Origin: Armatimonadota bacterium
GTDB taxonomy: Bacteria; Armatimonadota; Zipacnadia; Zipacnadales; UBA11051
DNA length: 64,000 nt
Assembly (NCBI GenBank): GCA_013178155.1
Contig: JABLXH010000010.1
Coordinates: 148,250 to 212,249 of the forward strand
Reading direction: 5' to 3'
Shown: positions 33,801-40,555 of the stretch, in pieces
Layout: every line of letters starts with the position of its first letter
How positions within the stretch are numbered: the first letter of the stretch is position 1
Program-made: the position numbers and the translations under genes
Notes under the pieces: model-generated
The model's database searches: none
Seen by the model: the letters and a program-made list of their open reading frames with translations, nothing else
What the model was told of the DNA's origin: nothing

Positions 33801-34165
33801 TCCAGGTCCCCTTTGCGCCAGGCGTAGGCCAGCCCGATCAGCAGGATGACGATGAAGACCGCCACCTCAACCAGGGGCACAGCGCCCATGGCAGTGGCCG
33901 CCGAAAGCTGTTTGAAGACCGCGGCCCACGGGAAGAGAAAGATGGCCTCCACGTCGAAGACCACAAAGACTAGGGCGATGAGGTAGTAGCGAGCGTAGAA
34001 CTGGCTCCACGCCGGCCCAATGGGCTCCATGCCACACTCATAGACCGCCTGCTTGGCAGCATAGGGATCACTGGGCCGAAGAAGCCAGGCGGTGACCATC
34101 GCGGCCACGCCCAACGCCACGCCGAAAGTGAGGAGAACGGCCACCGGGCCGTATTCCAGCGCCAT
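33788..34165 (-). CDS. nuoA: NADH-quinone oxidoreductase subunit A
   Basis: This 125-residue, three-helix membrane subunit has [20 protein letters not shown] (here the loop Cys of the family is present) and [18 protein letters not shown], the family core with its conserved Asp-Glu. ATG 34165 has CAGGAG 6 nt upstream. As first gene of the nuo operon, its upstream region (34166-34434) should hold the operon promoter. Confidence 0.95.
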   Translation of the reverse strand: MALEYGPVAVLLTFGVALGVAAMVTAWLLRPSDPYAAKQAVYECGMEPIGPAWSQFYARYYLIALVFVVFDVEAIFLFPWAAVFKQLSAATAMGAVPLVEVAVFIVILLIGLAYAWRKGDLEWTR

Positions 34166-34399
34166 GGACGACTCCTGCGGATACTGCCTCTTGGAGGATG
34201 GTATCGGCCGACTGCCGGAGCGGGCCGGCCTCCGCCGGCGGCTGGGCAATGCCTTCAGGGCGCGGATGCCCCTCACGACCAGGCCATAACCAGACCGGGG
34301 ACAGTCCTCATTGCACCTGGAAAACCCTCAGGCCATAACCCGCTCAGTATAGCCGGGGCACAGACCCGATGTCAACCGCAAGACTTACGCTCTAATCTC

Positions 34400-34405
34400 T
34401 ATAAT
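34400..34405 (+). promoter_or_regulatory. Candidate -10 box (TATAAT) in the nuoA / UroD-like divergent region
   Basis: A perfect TATAAT lies in an A+T-rich island (34391-34415) that contrasts with the GC-rich surroundings, 90 nt before the chosen start of the plus-strand gene. No good -35 is visible at 16-18 nt. The same island could serve nuoA on the other strand (ATAATATTATA is near-symmetric). Confidence 0.4.
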
Positions 34406-34494
34406 ATTATATTTTCGGCTAACTAAAGAGGACAATGGCTTACCCAAGACGAAGCTGGGGTCCGCAGACCGCTCTCTTCAGGAGGTTCTCCGAC

Positions 34495-35490
34495 GTGAAT
34501 AGAGGGATTCCCTGGACGGTGGCTGTGCCCCCGGAGGTCTATGCCGAGTACTGCGGTGTCACCATGCGCCAGTACCACACCGATCCCGCCGCCCAGATGG
34601 AAGTGCAGTTGCGCGGGCCCGAGATCTTCCACGAGCGCTACGGACTGCCGCTGCCCCGTGTGCGTGCCATCGCTCCGGATTTCACGACATACCTTACCGC
34701 CTCGGTTTTCGGGCTGGAGTTTGAGGTGTTTGAGGACCAGGTGCCTGCGCCGCGTGGCCACCCCATCGCCAGCATCGAGGCGGCCGTGGCCCTGGCGGTA
34801 CCAGACGACCTGAGTACCGTGGGGTATTACCCTCAAGCTCTGGCGTTCTACGAATACATGCGTACCCACGCCCCTCAGGGAGTTCAGGTCGGCTTCCCCG
34901 GCGGTAGTCAGGCCCCGCTAACCACAGCGGTGCTCCTGCGCGGCGAAGGCTTTCTCATCGACATTCTGGACCAGCCGGAACTGTCCCACCGCTTTCTGTC
35001 GGTCCTGGCGCAAAGCGCCATCCGTCAGCGCGAGTTCGCCGCCAAGGTGACCGATAGCCCGGTGCCGGGGGCAGGCCTCGGCTTCACCGACGACTACGGC
35101 GGCCTGCTGGGTCCCAGTCTATACTTCGAGTTTGACGTGCAGTACATGCTGCGCATCGCCAGGCACTTCGGGGCGGCAAACCTGAGCCTGCACAGTGAGC
35201 TCCTGCGCCGCCCGCATCTGGCCATCCTGCAGGAGCATGGCTTTGGGTACATAGACGTGGGTACCGACCCGTACCTGACCATCACCGACTGTCGCGAGGT
35301 GTTACATACTGAGTTCCTGGTGCAGATGAAGACATCGGAGGAGATGCTGCTCTCTACGCCTGACGCAATCCGACGGCGCTACCGCGAGATGGTTGCGGAG
35401 GGGGCACCAAGCATGCTGGTGGAGTTGTGTCGAGGCGTGCCAGAGGAGAACGTTCGGGCCTTCATCGAAGTGGCCCGGGAGTACGAATGA
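34495..35490 (+). CDS. Uroporphyrinogen decarboxylase (URO-D) family protein
   Basis: This 331-residue TIM-barrel protein resembles the URO-D/CmuA/MtaA family. Cues are the LYFEFDVQYMLRIARHFGAANLSLHSE stretch (short core FDVQYMLRIARHFG, then a His where corrinoid methyltransferases place metal ligands), GFGYIDVGTDPYLTI and the EEMLLSTPDAIRRRYREMV C-terminal helix. It does not look like the haem enzyme HemE, whose N-terminal RQAGRYMPEY motif is missing. GTG 34495 is chosen because AGGAGG lies 9 nt upstream; an ATG at 34435 is possible. Role unknown; methyl transfer or a sugar-related decarboxylation are options. Confidence 0.68.
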   Translation: MNRGIPWTVAVPPEVYAEYCGVTMRQYHTDPAAQMEVQLRGPEIFHERYGLPLPRVRAIAPDFTTYLTASVFGLEFEVFEDQVPAPRGHPIASIEAAVALAVPDDLSTVGYYPQALAFYEYMRTHAPQGVQVGFPGGSQAPLTTAVLLRGEGFLIDILDQPELSHRFLSVLAQSAIRQREFAAKVTDSPVPGAGLGFTDDYGGLLGPSLYFEFDVQYMLRIARHFGAANLSLHSELLRRPHLAILQEHGFGYIDVGTDPYLTITDCREVLHTEFLVQMKTSEEMLLSTPDAIRRRYREMVAEGAPSMLVELCRGVPEENVRAFIEVAREYE

Positions 35491-35501
35491 AGTCCGGGGC
35501 C

Positions 35502-36500
35502 TCAGCCCTGGTCGGTGGAGCGTCCGCAGCACCTGCCACAGCCTGCGCAGTCGTCGCCATCAGCTTCGGCGCCCATTAGCGCGGCGCAGTGGCACGGGTG
35601 CACCATATCACCCGCCCAGGCAGCCAGGGGCAGCTCCTCCAGATCATCGAGCGGGTAGAGCGGGCGACTGACCTGGCGGTATAACAGGCCTCGCAGCGGT
35701 GACGGATCGGTGCGCCTGCGGCTGTCCCAGCACGCTCGCACCACCGCCCGCTCGTCCAGGGCGGGAGTATCGCAGTAGCAAGCCTGGTAGAAAACCCAGC
35801 CCAGAGCGGGGGCGTCCAGCCACGGACTGGCCCGAAAGAGAGCGACAGAGACCATGCCCGGGAGGCTCTCGGCCGTCGGGAAATGCTCCCACAGGTGCGC
35901 CAGCACCCCGTCCGCTGTGTCCTGACCCTCATCGGTTGTGATGAGCGGCAGCTTCCAGGCGCTGACCTGGGGGCGGGCGCCCACCTTCAGCGCGTCGGCC
36001 ATGGCCTGTGCCGCGCGCCGGCCAATGCTCTGCTGGTCAGTGGTCGGATAGGCGTGGGGGCCCAGGAGCACATCGGCGGCCTGAAGCATGGTCGCCGTGA
36101 CGTTGGCATGCACATCAAGGGCCGCCACGATGGGTACCTGGGGCCCCACCAGGTGGCGAACGCGGCTCAGAACCGCTCCCGTGACGTCGGGCTCGGAGAA
36201 GGCGGCCGTGGCGCCGTGCAGCGACAGCAGGACACCGTCCGGTGATACCCCCGCCAGGCCATCGAGGAGCTCACCCAGCAAGCTTTGCCAGGCCTCATCA
36301 GCAATCAGTCCGCCAGGAGGCGCCGCGACACGCAGCACGTCCTGCCAGACAACCTCTTCGCCCAGCAGTTGGGGCAGGGCGCGCATCCCGGCCAGCACAG
36401 GAGAGTCCACTGCCGAGTGGCTGAAGTGGCCCAGCTCGGTGGGGGAATCAGCGAAACTGTTGGTCTCGTGCCAGAACTCGGCTACGGCTATCGTTCGCAT
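35502..36500 (-). CDS. Short M81 (MlrC-type) metallopeptidase with Cys-rich tail
   Basis: This 332-residue protein matches the N-terminal catalytic domain of the MlrC/microcystinase family. Visible are WHETNSF (11-16), LLSLHGA with His95, LDVHANVT with Asp129 and His131, and GPHAYPTTD with His149, the likely zinc ligands. Full-length relatives are about 480-500 residues with a second MlrC C-terminal domain, which is absent. Instead the protein ends in a Cys/His-rich tail (VHPCHCAAL...DDCAGCGRCCG). ATG 36500 lies 7 nt past the murB stop, so the two are probably co-transcribed. The natural substrate of most M81 proteins is unknown. Confidence 0.75.
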   Translation of the reverse strand: MRTIAVAEFWHETNSFADSPTELGHFSHSAVDSPVLAGMRALPQLLGEEVVWQDVLRVAAPPGGLIADEAWQSLLGELLDGLAGVSPDGVLLSLHGATAAFSEPDVTGAVLSRVRHLVGPQVPIVAALDVHANVTATMLQAADVLLGPHAYPTTDQQSIGRRAAQAMADALKVGARPQVSAWKLPLITTDEGQDTADGVLAHLWEHFPTAESLPGMVSVALFRASPWLDAPALGWVFYQACYCDTPALDERAVVRACWDSRRRTDPSPLRGLLYRQVSRPLYPLDDLEELPLAAWAGDMVHPCHCAALMGAEADGDDCAGCGRCCGRSTDQG

Positions 36501-36507
36501 CAGGCCG

Positions 36508-37416
36508 CTAGTCCTCGCCCAACACGCGCACTTCAGGATCCAGCCAGATCCCCTCCTGCTCGTGCACCCGGGTACGGACCTGCTCCAGCAGTTCGAGGAC
36601 GTCGCGGGCGGTGGCCGTGCCATCGCTGATGATGAAGTTGGCGTGCTTCTCGGAGATCATGGCGCCGCCCACCCGCATCCCCTTGCCGCCGACGATCTCC
36701 ACCAGACGGCCCGCGAAGTCACAAGGGGGCCGCTTGAAAATGCACCCGGCTGACGCCTGGGCCACGGGCTGCTTCCAGCAGCGCTTCTCAATCGTCTCAC
36801 ACAGCTCCGCATGCAGGCGACGCGGGTTACCCTCCTGCAGGCTGAAGGTCACGGCGACGATAACCAGGTCACTGTCCTGAAGACTGCTGTAGCGATAGGA
36901 GAACTTGAGGGCACCGTGGTCAAGGACCACGGGTTGCCCCTCGAGGTCGAAGGCCTCAACCTGTCGCACGAGAGAGCCGATATCCTGGTTCCAGGCTCCG
37001 GCGTTCATCCACACCGCGCCGCCAACCGACCCCGGAATCCCCGCCGCAAACCCCAGCCCCGCCAGACCCCAGTCGGCGGCCATGACGCACAGACGCGCCA
37101 GGCTGGCGCCGCTTTGGGCCTCGATGTTCAGGCCGCAGCGCCGGATCTCGCTGAGATTCTCGGCGAGCTTGATGACCACGCCGCGAATCCCGCCATCCCG
37201 CACCAGCACATTGGTTCCATTGCCAATGATGATAGGACGAATGCCGTGGGCATGGCAGACCCGCAGGAGCTCCTGGAGCGCCTGCGGGCTGTGGGGTAGA
37301 GCCAGAATGTCAGCCGGACCGCCGATGCCAAACGAAGTGTGCTTCGACATCGGCTCATCGCGGAGTATCTCGACCCCGGGAACGGTATCGAGGTCGGTCG
37401 CGAGAAGTATGGCCAT
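36508..37416 (-). CDS. murB: UDP-N-acetylenolpyruvoylglucosamine reductase MurB
   Basis: This 302-residue FAD enzyme reduces UDP-GlcNAc-enolpyruvate to UDP-MurNAc in peptidoglycan synthesis. The FAD-binding region has HTSFGIGGPAD and IIGNGTNVLVRDGG; GLAGLGFAAGIPGSVGGAVWMNAGAW and SYRYSSLQ follow. The proton-donor loop reads SAGCIFKRPP, with Cys where E. coli has Ser, a substitution also known in other type II MurBs. C-terminal HANFIISDG and the final Glu in LDPEVRVLGE are present. The ATG directly abuts the stop of the PRC-barrel gene. Confidence 0.95.
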   Translation of the reverse strand: MAILLATDLDTVPGVEILRDEPMSKHTSFGIGGPADILALPHSPQALQELLRVCHAHGIRPIIIGNGTNVLVRDGGIRGVVIKLAENLSEIRRCGLNIEAQSGASLARLCVMAADWGLAGLGFAAGIPGSVGGAVWMNAGAWNQDIGSLVRQVEAFDLEGQPVVLDHGALKFSYRYSSLQDSDLVIVAVTFSLQEGNPRRLHAELCETIEKRCWKQPVAQASAGCIFKRPPCDFAGRLVEIVGGKGMRVGGAMISEKHANFIISDGTATARDVLELLEQVRTRVHEQEGIWLDPEVRVLGED

Positions 37417-38484
37417 CTAGGCGTTGTTACTCTCTTTCCTGGTGCGCCGCTTCGGAGCGGCAGGCTTCTCGGCGGGGACCTCACTATCGGGCGTGGCTTC
37501 TTCGGCCTCGGCACAAGGTTCGGCGGGAACCTCGCCCGGAGCCTCGGTTTCGGCCGCCCCCTCCTCTGCCGGAACGGACCCCGCCGGCTCCGCTACGGCC
37601 TGCTCGGCTGCGGCGCCCTGGCCGGCCTCGCTGGTGACCTGTTTGGCCTTTGCGCCGAGCTCCTGAGCTTCTTCCTTGATTGTCTCAGCGACCTTCTGCG
37701 CCCGCTCCTTGGCCTTCTCGCTGAGCTCCTCGGCCCGCTCCTTGACCTCTGCCGCTTCCTTCTTCAGGACCTCGGCCCCCTTGCCGACCTTCTCCTCCAC
37801 CTTCTCAGCCGCCTGCTGGTACTGCTCCTTGGCCTTCTCCGTGAGGTCGCCGGCGCGCTCCTTGACCACCGCTGCCTCTTTCCGCAGGGCCTCCGCCCCC
37901 TTGTCCACGGCCTCCTCAACCTTCTCGGCGGTCTGCTGGTACTGCTCCTTGACCTTCTGTCCGAGGCTGTTGAGCTTGGCCAGCAGACCCCCTGTCTCGC
38001 GTCCCTGCTGGGCCACCAGCTCATCCGGTATGATGACAGCATCCTGACCATGAACAGACCCGGCGATGACTGGCAGGACCAGGATGCCCTCGGCCATGTC
38101 ACGCAGTGGGCCGGCTGAGACCTCGTACCGGTTCACGACCTTCTCCAGGGGGTCTATGTAGACCGCGGCGACAGCACCCAGGCGGCGGCCGGAGGTGGTG
38201 AAGACCTGCAGCGGGGCGGCATTGGCAGGACGCCGGAACTTGTCCAGCTCGGGCAAGTCAGCTCGCGGCTTGAGGACCTGGCGATTGGACACCATCACCA
38301 CATCGGCCCCAATGGTCTGGATGTCATCAGCGGCAACGGCTTGCTCCCCCGCCGCGGTGTTCACCATTATGCCCAGCACCCGACCCTGGGAAAGGTCCAC
38401 GACTACCTGGCTGACCGTCCCCAGGTTCACGGCTTCCTCGATCGTCAGTACCCGCAAGCCAACAATGGTGTCAATGTCTCGCAT
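37417..38484 (-). CDS. Two PRC-barrel domains fused to LEA-like amphipathic helix repeats
   Basis: This 355-residue soluble protein has PRC-barrel-like domains at about 1-75 (GLRVLTIEEAVNLGTVSQVV) and about 88-155 (VFTTSGRRLGAVAAVYID). Residues 179-285 are a charged helical segment in which a 40-residue unit beginning KEQYQQ.AEKVEE repeats twice (179-218, 219-258) with a partial third. The A/E/K-rich 11-mer-like pattern recalls group 3 LEA or apolipoprotein-like proteins. A Pro/Glu/Ala-rich tail ends in the basic PKRRTRKESNNA. AGAGGGG precedes ATG 38484. It sits between galU and murB with no gaps, suggesting a cell-envelope or stress role; this is inference. Confidence 0.8.
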   Translation of the reverse strand: MRDIDTIVGLRVLTIEEAVNLGTVSQVVVDLSQGRVLGIMVNTAAGEQAVAADDIQTIGADVVMVSNRQVLKPRADLPELDKFRRPANAAPLQVFTTSGRRLGAVAAVYIDPLEKVVNRYEVSAGPLRDMAEGILVLPVIAGSVHGQDAVIIPDELVAQQGRETGGLLAKLNSLGQKVKEQYQQTAEKVEEAVDKGAEALRKEAAVVKERAGDLTEKAKEQYQQAAEKVEEKVGKGAEVLKKEAAEVKERAEELSEKAKERAQKVAETIKEEAQELGAKAKQVTSEAGQGAAAEQAVAEPAGSVPAEEGAAETEAPGEVPAEPCAEAEEATPDSEVPAEKPAAPKRRTRKESNNA

Positions 38485-38485
38485 G

Positions 38486-39328
38486 TCAGACCCCTCTTTG
38501 TGTTTGGCGCGCCATCGCCCGCAACTCCGCACCATATTCAGGGTGCGCCAGCCATGCACTCAAGCAGGCATGGCCATAACCCAGAGCGCTGCCCACGTCC
38601 CAACGCTCCTCGTCAGGGCTGAGAGGCACACCATAGGCCAATTCCTGCCGGACCAGCAGGTGCAGAGCGTCAGTGAGCTGTATCTCCCCACCCACTCCGA
38701 CAGGCAACTCCCGCAACAGCCCAAAGACGGTGGGCGGCAACACATACCGGGCACAGATGGCCAGGTTGCTGGGCGCGTGCTCCGGACCGGGCTTCTCCAC
38801 CAGGTCCAGGATGCGGACGCTGTTGTCCGGCCCCGCCTCTCCTGGCTTCAGGATGCCGTAGCGGGAGGTGTCCGCTGGCATGACCGTCTGCACGGCAACG
38901 GTCGCTGAAGCGCCCGTCTGCGCCTTCACCCGCAGCATCCGCCGTACCAGGTCGCCAAAGGCGGGACCACCGATGACCGCATCGCCCAACGCCACAAGGA
39001 AATCGCCCTCTACAAGCCCCTCGGCACAGAGCACCGCATCGCCCAGGCCCCGTGGCTGCGGCTGGTAGGCAAAGCGCACGTTCATGTCGTCATCGCCGAA
39101 CAGCGGCTCCGTGGCCCGCAAGGCCATGAAGTGCTCGGCAATCGCCTCTTTCTTCTTCCCGATGACGATGACGAAATCCTTCACCCCGCCGCCGATCAGC
39201 TCCTCAACGACTAGCTGGATGGCCGGCTTAGGCCCCAACGGCAGCATCTCCTTGGGGATGGCGTAGGTCAGTGGCCAAAGACGGGTACCCATTCCCGCGG
39301 CCGGGATGACAGCAGTCAGACGAGCCAT
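38486..39328 (-). CDS. galU: UTP--glucose-1-phosphate uridylyltransferase
   Basis: This 280-residue enzyme makes UDP-glucose from UTP and glucose-1-phosphate. The nucleotide loop is PAAGMGTRLWPLTYAIPKEMLPL (core AAGMGTRLWP), with GLGDAVLCAEGLV, the metal Asp in LVALGDAVIGG, VEKPGPEHAPSN and GGEIQLTDAL. Length is normal for GalU. It begins a tight minus-strand series galU, PRC-LEA, murB, M81. A terminator just upstream isolates it from tRNA-Thr, so it needs its own promoter within about 30 nt, or read-through. Confidence 0.93.
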   Translation of the reverse strand: MARLTAVIPAAGMGTRLWPLTYAIPKEMLPLGPKPAIQLVVEELIGGGVKDFVIVIGKKKEAIAEHFMALRATEPLFGDDDMNVRFAYQPQPRGLGDAVLCAEGLVEGDFLVALGDAVIGGPAFGDLVRRMLRVKAQTGASATVAVQTVMPADTSRYGILKPGEAGPDNSVRILDLVEKPGPEHAPSNLAICARYVLPPTVFGLLRELPVGVGGEIQLTDALHLLVRQELAYGVPLSPDEERWDVGSALGYGHACLSAWLAHPEYGAELRAMARQTQRGV

Positions 39329-39359
39329 TGTGCTGGGCCCCTAGCGTTGAGGTAGCATG

Positions 39360-39400
39360 ACAAAAGCCTGGTGCACCCCCGGATGGGACGTCACCAGGCT
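39360..39400 (-). terminator. Rho-independent terminator of the tRNA-Thr unit
   Basis: On the minus strand a 9-bp stem (39392-39400 with 39365-39373) is followed by TTTTG. It lies 13 nt downstream of the tRNA-Thr 3' end. Confidence 0.8.
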
Positions 39401-39412
39401 CGGTGTTGTCGG

Positions 39413-39487
39413 TGGAGCCAGCGAGCAGATTCGAACTGCTAACCTGCGCTTTACGAAAGCGCTGCTCTGCCGTTGAGCTACGCTGGC
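39413..39487 (-). tRNA. tRNA-Thr (anticodon CGT)
   Basis: A full cloverleaf can be drawn: 7-bp acceptor stem 39481-39487 with 39417-39423, D arm with GCTC/GAGC, anticodon loop TTCGTAA reading ACG codons, 5-nt variable loop and a T arm with TTCGAAT. CCA is genomically encoded. It stands alone between its own promoter (39608-39637) and terminator (39360-39400). Confidence 0.95.
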
Positions 39488-39607
39488 ACTGAAGGCCAGT
39501 CACGTCACCGTCAGCGGCCATCCGGCATGGCAAGCCTGTCCACACTCCAGGCTTGCGCACCACTCCCCGGCGCGTCACCACCGGGGCGGCTGCCGCTTGG
39601 AGACGCA

Positions 39608-39637
39608 ATTCTAACCAAACCGGCACCGACAAGTCAA
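39608..39637 (-). promoter_or_regulatory. Sigma70-type promoter for tRNA-Thr
   Basis: On the minus strand TTGACT (39632-39637) and TAGAAT (39608-39613) are spaced by 18 bp. Transcription would start near 39600 and leave a leader of about 110 nt before the tRNA. Confidence 0.72.
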
Positions 39638-39667
39638 GCGCCCGCCGGCCCATCCCGGGTGACAAAC

Positions 39668-39708
39668 GCAAAGAAAGCCCTGTCGGCACCGATGCAGCGC
39701 CAACAGGG
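39668..39708 (-). terminator. Rho-independent terminator after the small zinc-ribbon genes
   Basis: A 10-bp stem with one G-T pair (39699-39708 with 39678-39687) is followed on the minus strand by CTTTCTTTG. It would end transcripts coming from the genes at 39940-40447, about 230 nt after the last stop. Confidence 0.65.
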
Positions 39709-39939
39709 AGGTTGGGGTAGAGCACCTGCGGAGGGTCCGGTCGCTGCCCCTTGGCCCCCATCCTCTCCGCCCGGGCGACGGTCTTGCGATCGTGCCCGCA
39801 GACCGATGGGCATCGCGACCGATGCTACGTGCACCCCTCCACCAGGACCACACTATACCCTTCGGCAGACCCGCGCGGTATTCCTGCCGCCGGGTCACTG
39901 GCAACGGCCGAAAACCAAAGATCCGCGCCGAGGCGACAA
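39709..39939. other. Unassigned 231-bp stretch between a small gene and a terminator
   Basis: No convincing protein frame is present. On the minus strand this stretch leads into the terminator at 39668-39708, so it could be a long 3' untranslated region or a small RNA. I looked for the SRP RNA apical loop, tmRNA ends and RNase P core motifs and saw none. The rest of the 39488-39939 gap is accounted for by the tRNA-Thr leader, promoter and terminator. Confidence 0.4.
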
Positions 39940-40182
39940 TCAGCTCAAATGAGCGTCGCTAGCCGGCAGCCAGTCGTGGACGCGGCTGTACGCGTCCGGA
40001 TTGCGGGCACACGGTCCGGCGTAGTGAGGCCCGGGGGTGAACGCCGGAGCATCGGAGCTGACGACCATGTGGCAGTAGCGACATTCCCAGGCGGTTTCCA
40101 GCCGCCCAGATGCCCCCTGGTCGCCGGACTTCGCCGGTGTGGCGCGGGAGACATGAGTTTCAGCCGGCACAGAGTGGTCCAT
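39940..40182 (-). CDS. Small protein with zinc-ribbon-like CxxC
   Basis: This 80-residue frame encodes WECRYCHMVVSSDAPAF followed by HYAGPCARNPDAY, giving one CxxC plus a later Cys and several His. That could make a small zinc site. It starts 13 nt after the preceding small gene on the same strand. The ribosome site is poor (AGTAGG immediately before ATG), so expression is uncertain. Confidence 0.45.
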   Translation of the reverse strand: MDHSVPAETHVSRATPAKSGDQGASGRLETAWECRYCHMVVSSDAPAFTPGPHYAGPCARNPDAYSRVHDWLPASDAHLS

Positions 40183-40195
40183 CCTACTCGCGACC

Positions 40196-40447
40196 CTAGC
40201 GCACCACCACGCGCGCCCTCGGGACCCGACGCCGCGAGCGGCGCCGGCGGCTGCTGGCCCTGGTGGGGGTGTCGAAGTTGGTCAGGGCGCGAAACAGGCC
40301 CGGCTTCAGACCGTGCTCCCGCTCCAGGTCGGCCGCACGGCAGAAAGGACACAGGCCCGTCTCGCTCACAAAGGCTGAGAGACGGTCGCAACGCGAGCAA
40401 GCGATGCGGACCAGGCTGCAAGCTGGTGTCTTTGGTGCGGACCGCAT
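40196..40447 (-). CDS. Small zinc-ribbon protein with basic tail
   Basis: This 83-residue protein has a tidy zinc-ribbon pair, IACSRCDRLSAF and TGLCPFCRAADLE (CxxC-x13-CxxC). Its C-terminus is very basic (RASSRRRRSRRRVPRARVVVR, core SRRRRSRRR), suggesting nucleic-acid or ribosome contact. AGGAG precedes ATG at good spacing. It is divergent from the OPT-like gene. Function unknown. Confidence 0.6.
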   Translation of the reverse strand: MRSAPKTPACSLVRIACSRCDRLSAFVSETGLCPFCRAADLEREHGLKPGLFRALTNFDTPTRASSRRRRSRRRVPRARVVVR

Positions 40448-40555
40448 GTCTGCTCTCCTCCCCTCAAGTTTCGTCCCCTCGTCACTCTCAGTCTAGACGC
40501 CAACACTCAAGACATGCCCCCACTACGCTCAACCGCCCTGCAAGACGGAGAACCC

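Noticed and set aside
34166..34434. Rex operator upstream of nuoA
   Set aside because: The region has an A+T-rich island with TATAAT but no TTGTGA-N6-TCACAA-like palindrome that I can see.
39488..39939. SRP RNA, tmRNA or RNase P in the gap next to tRNA-Thr
   Set aside because: I could not find the conserved SRP apical loop, tmRNA terminal helix or RNase P core motifs on either strand.
40196..40447. Merging the two small zinc-ribbon frames into one frameshifted gene
   Set aside because: The first ends in a plausible basic tail and stop, and the second has its own ATG 13 nt later. Nothing shows that they were once joined.
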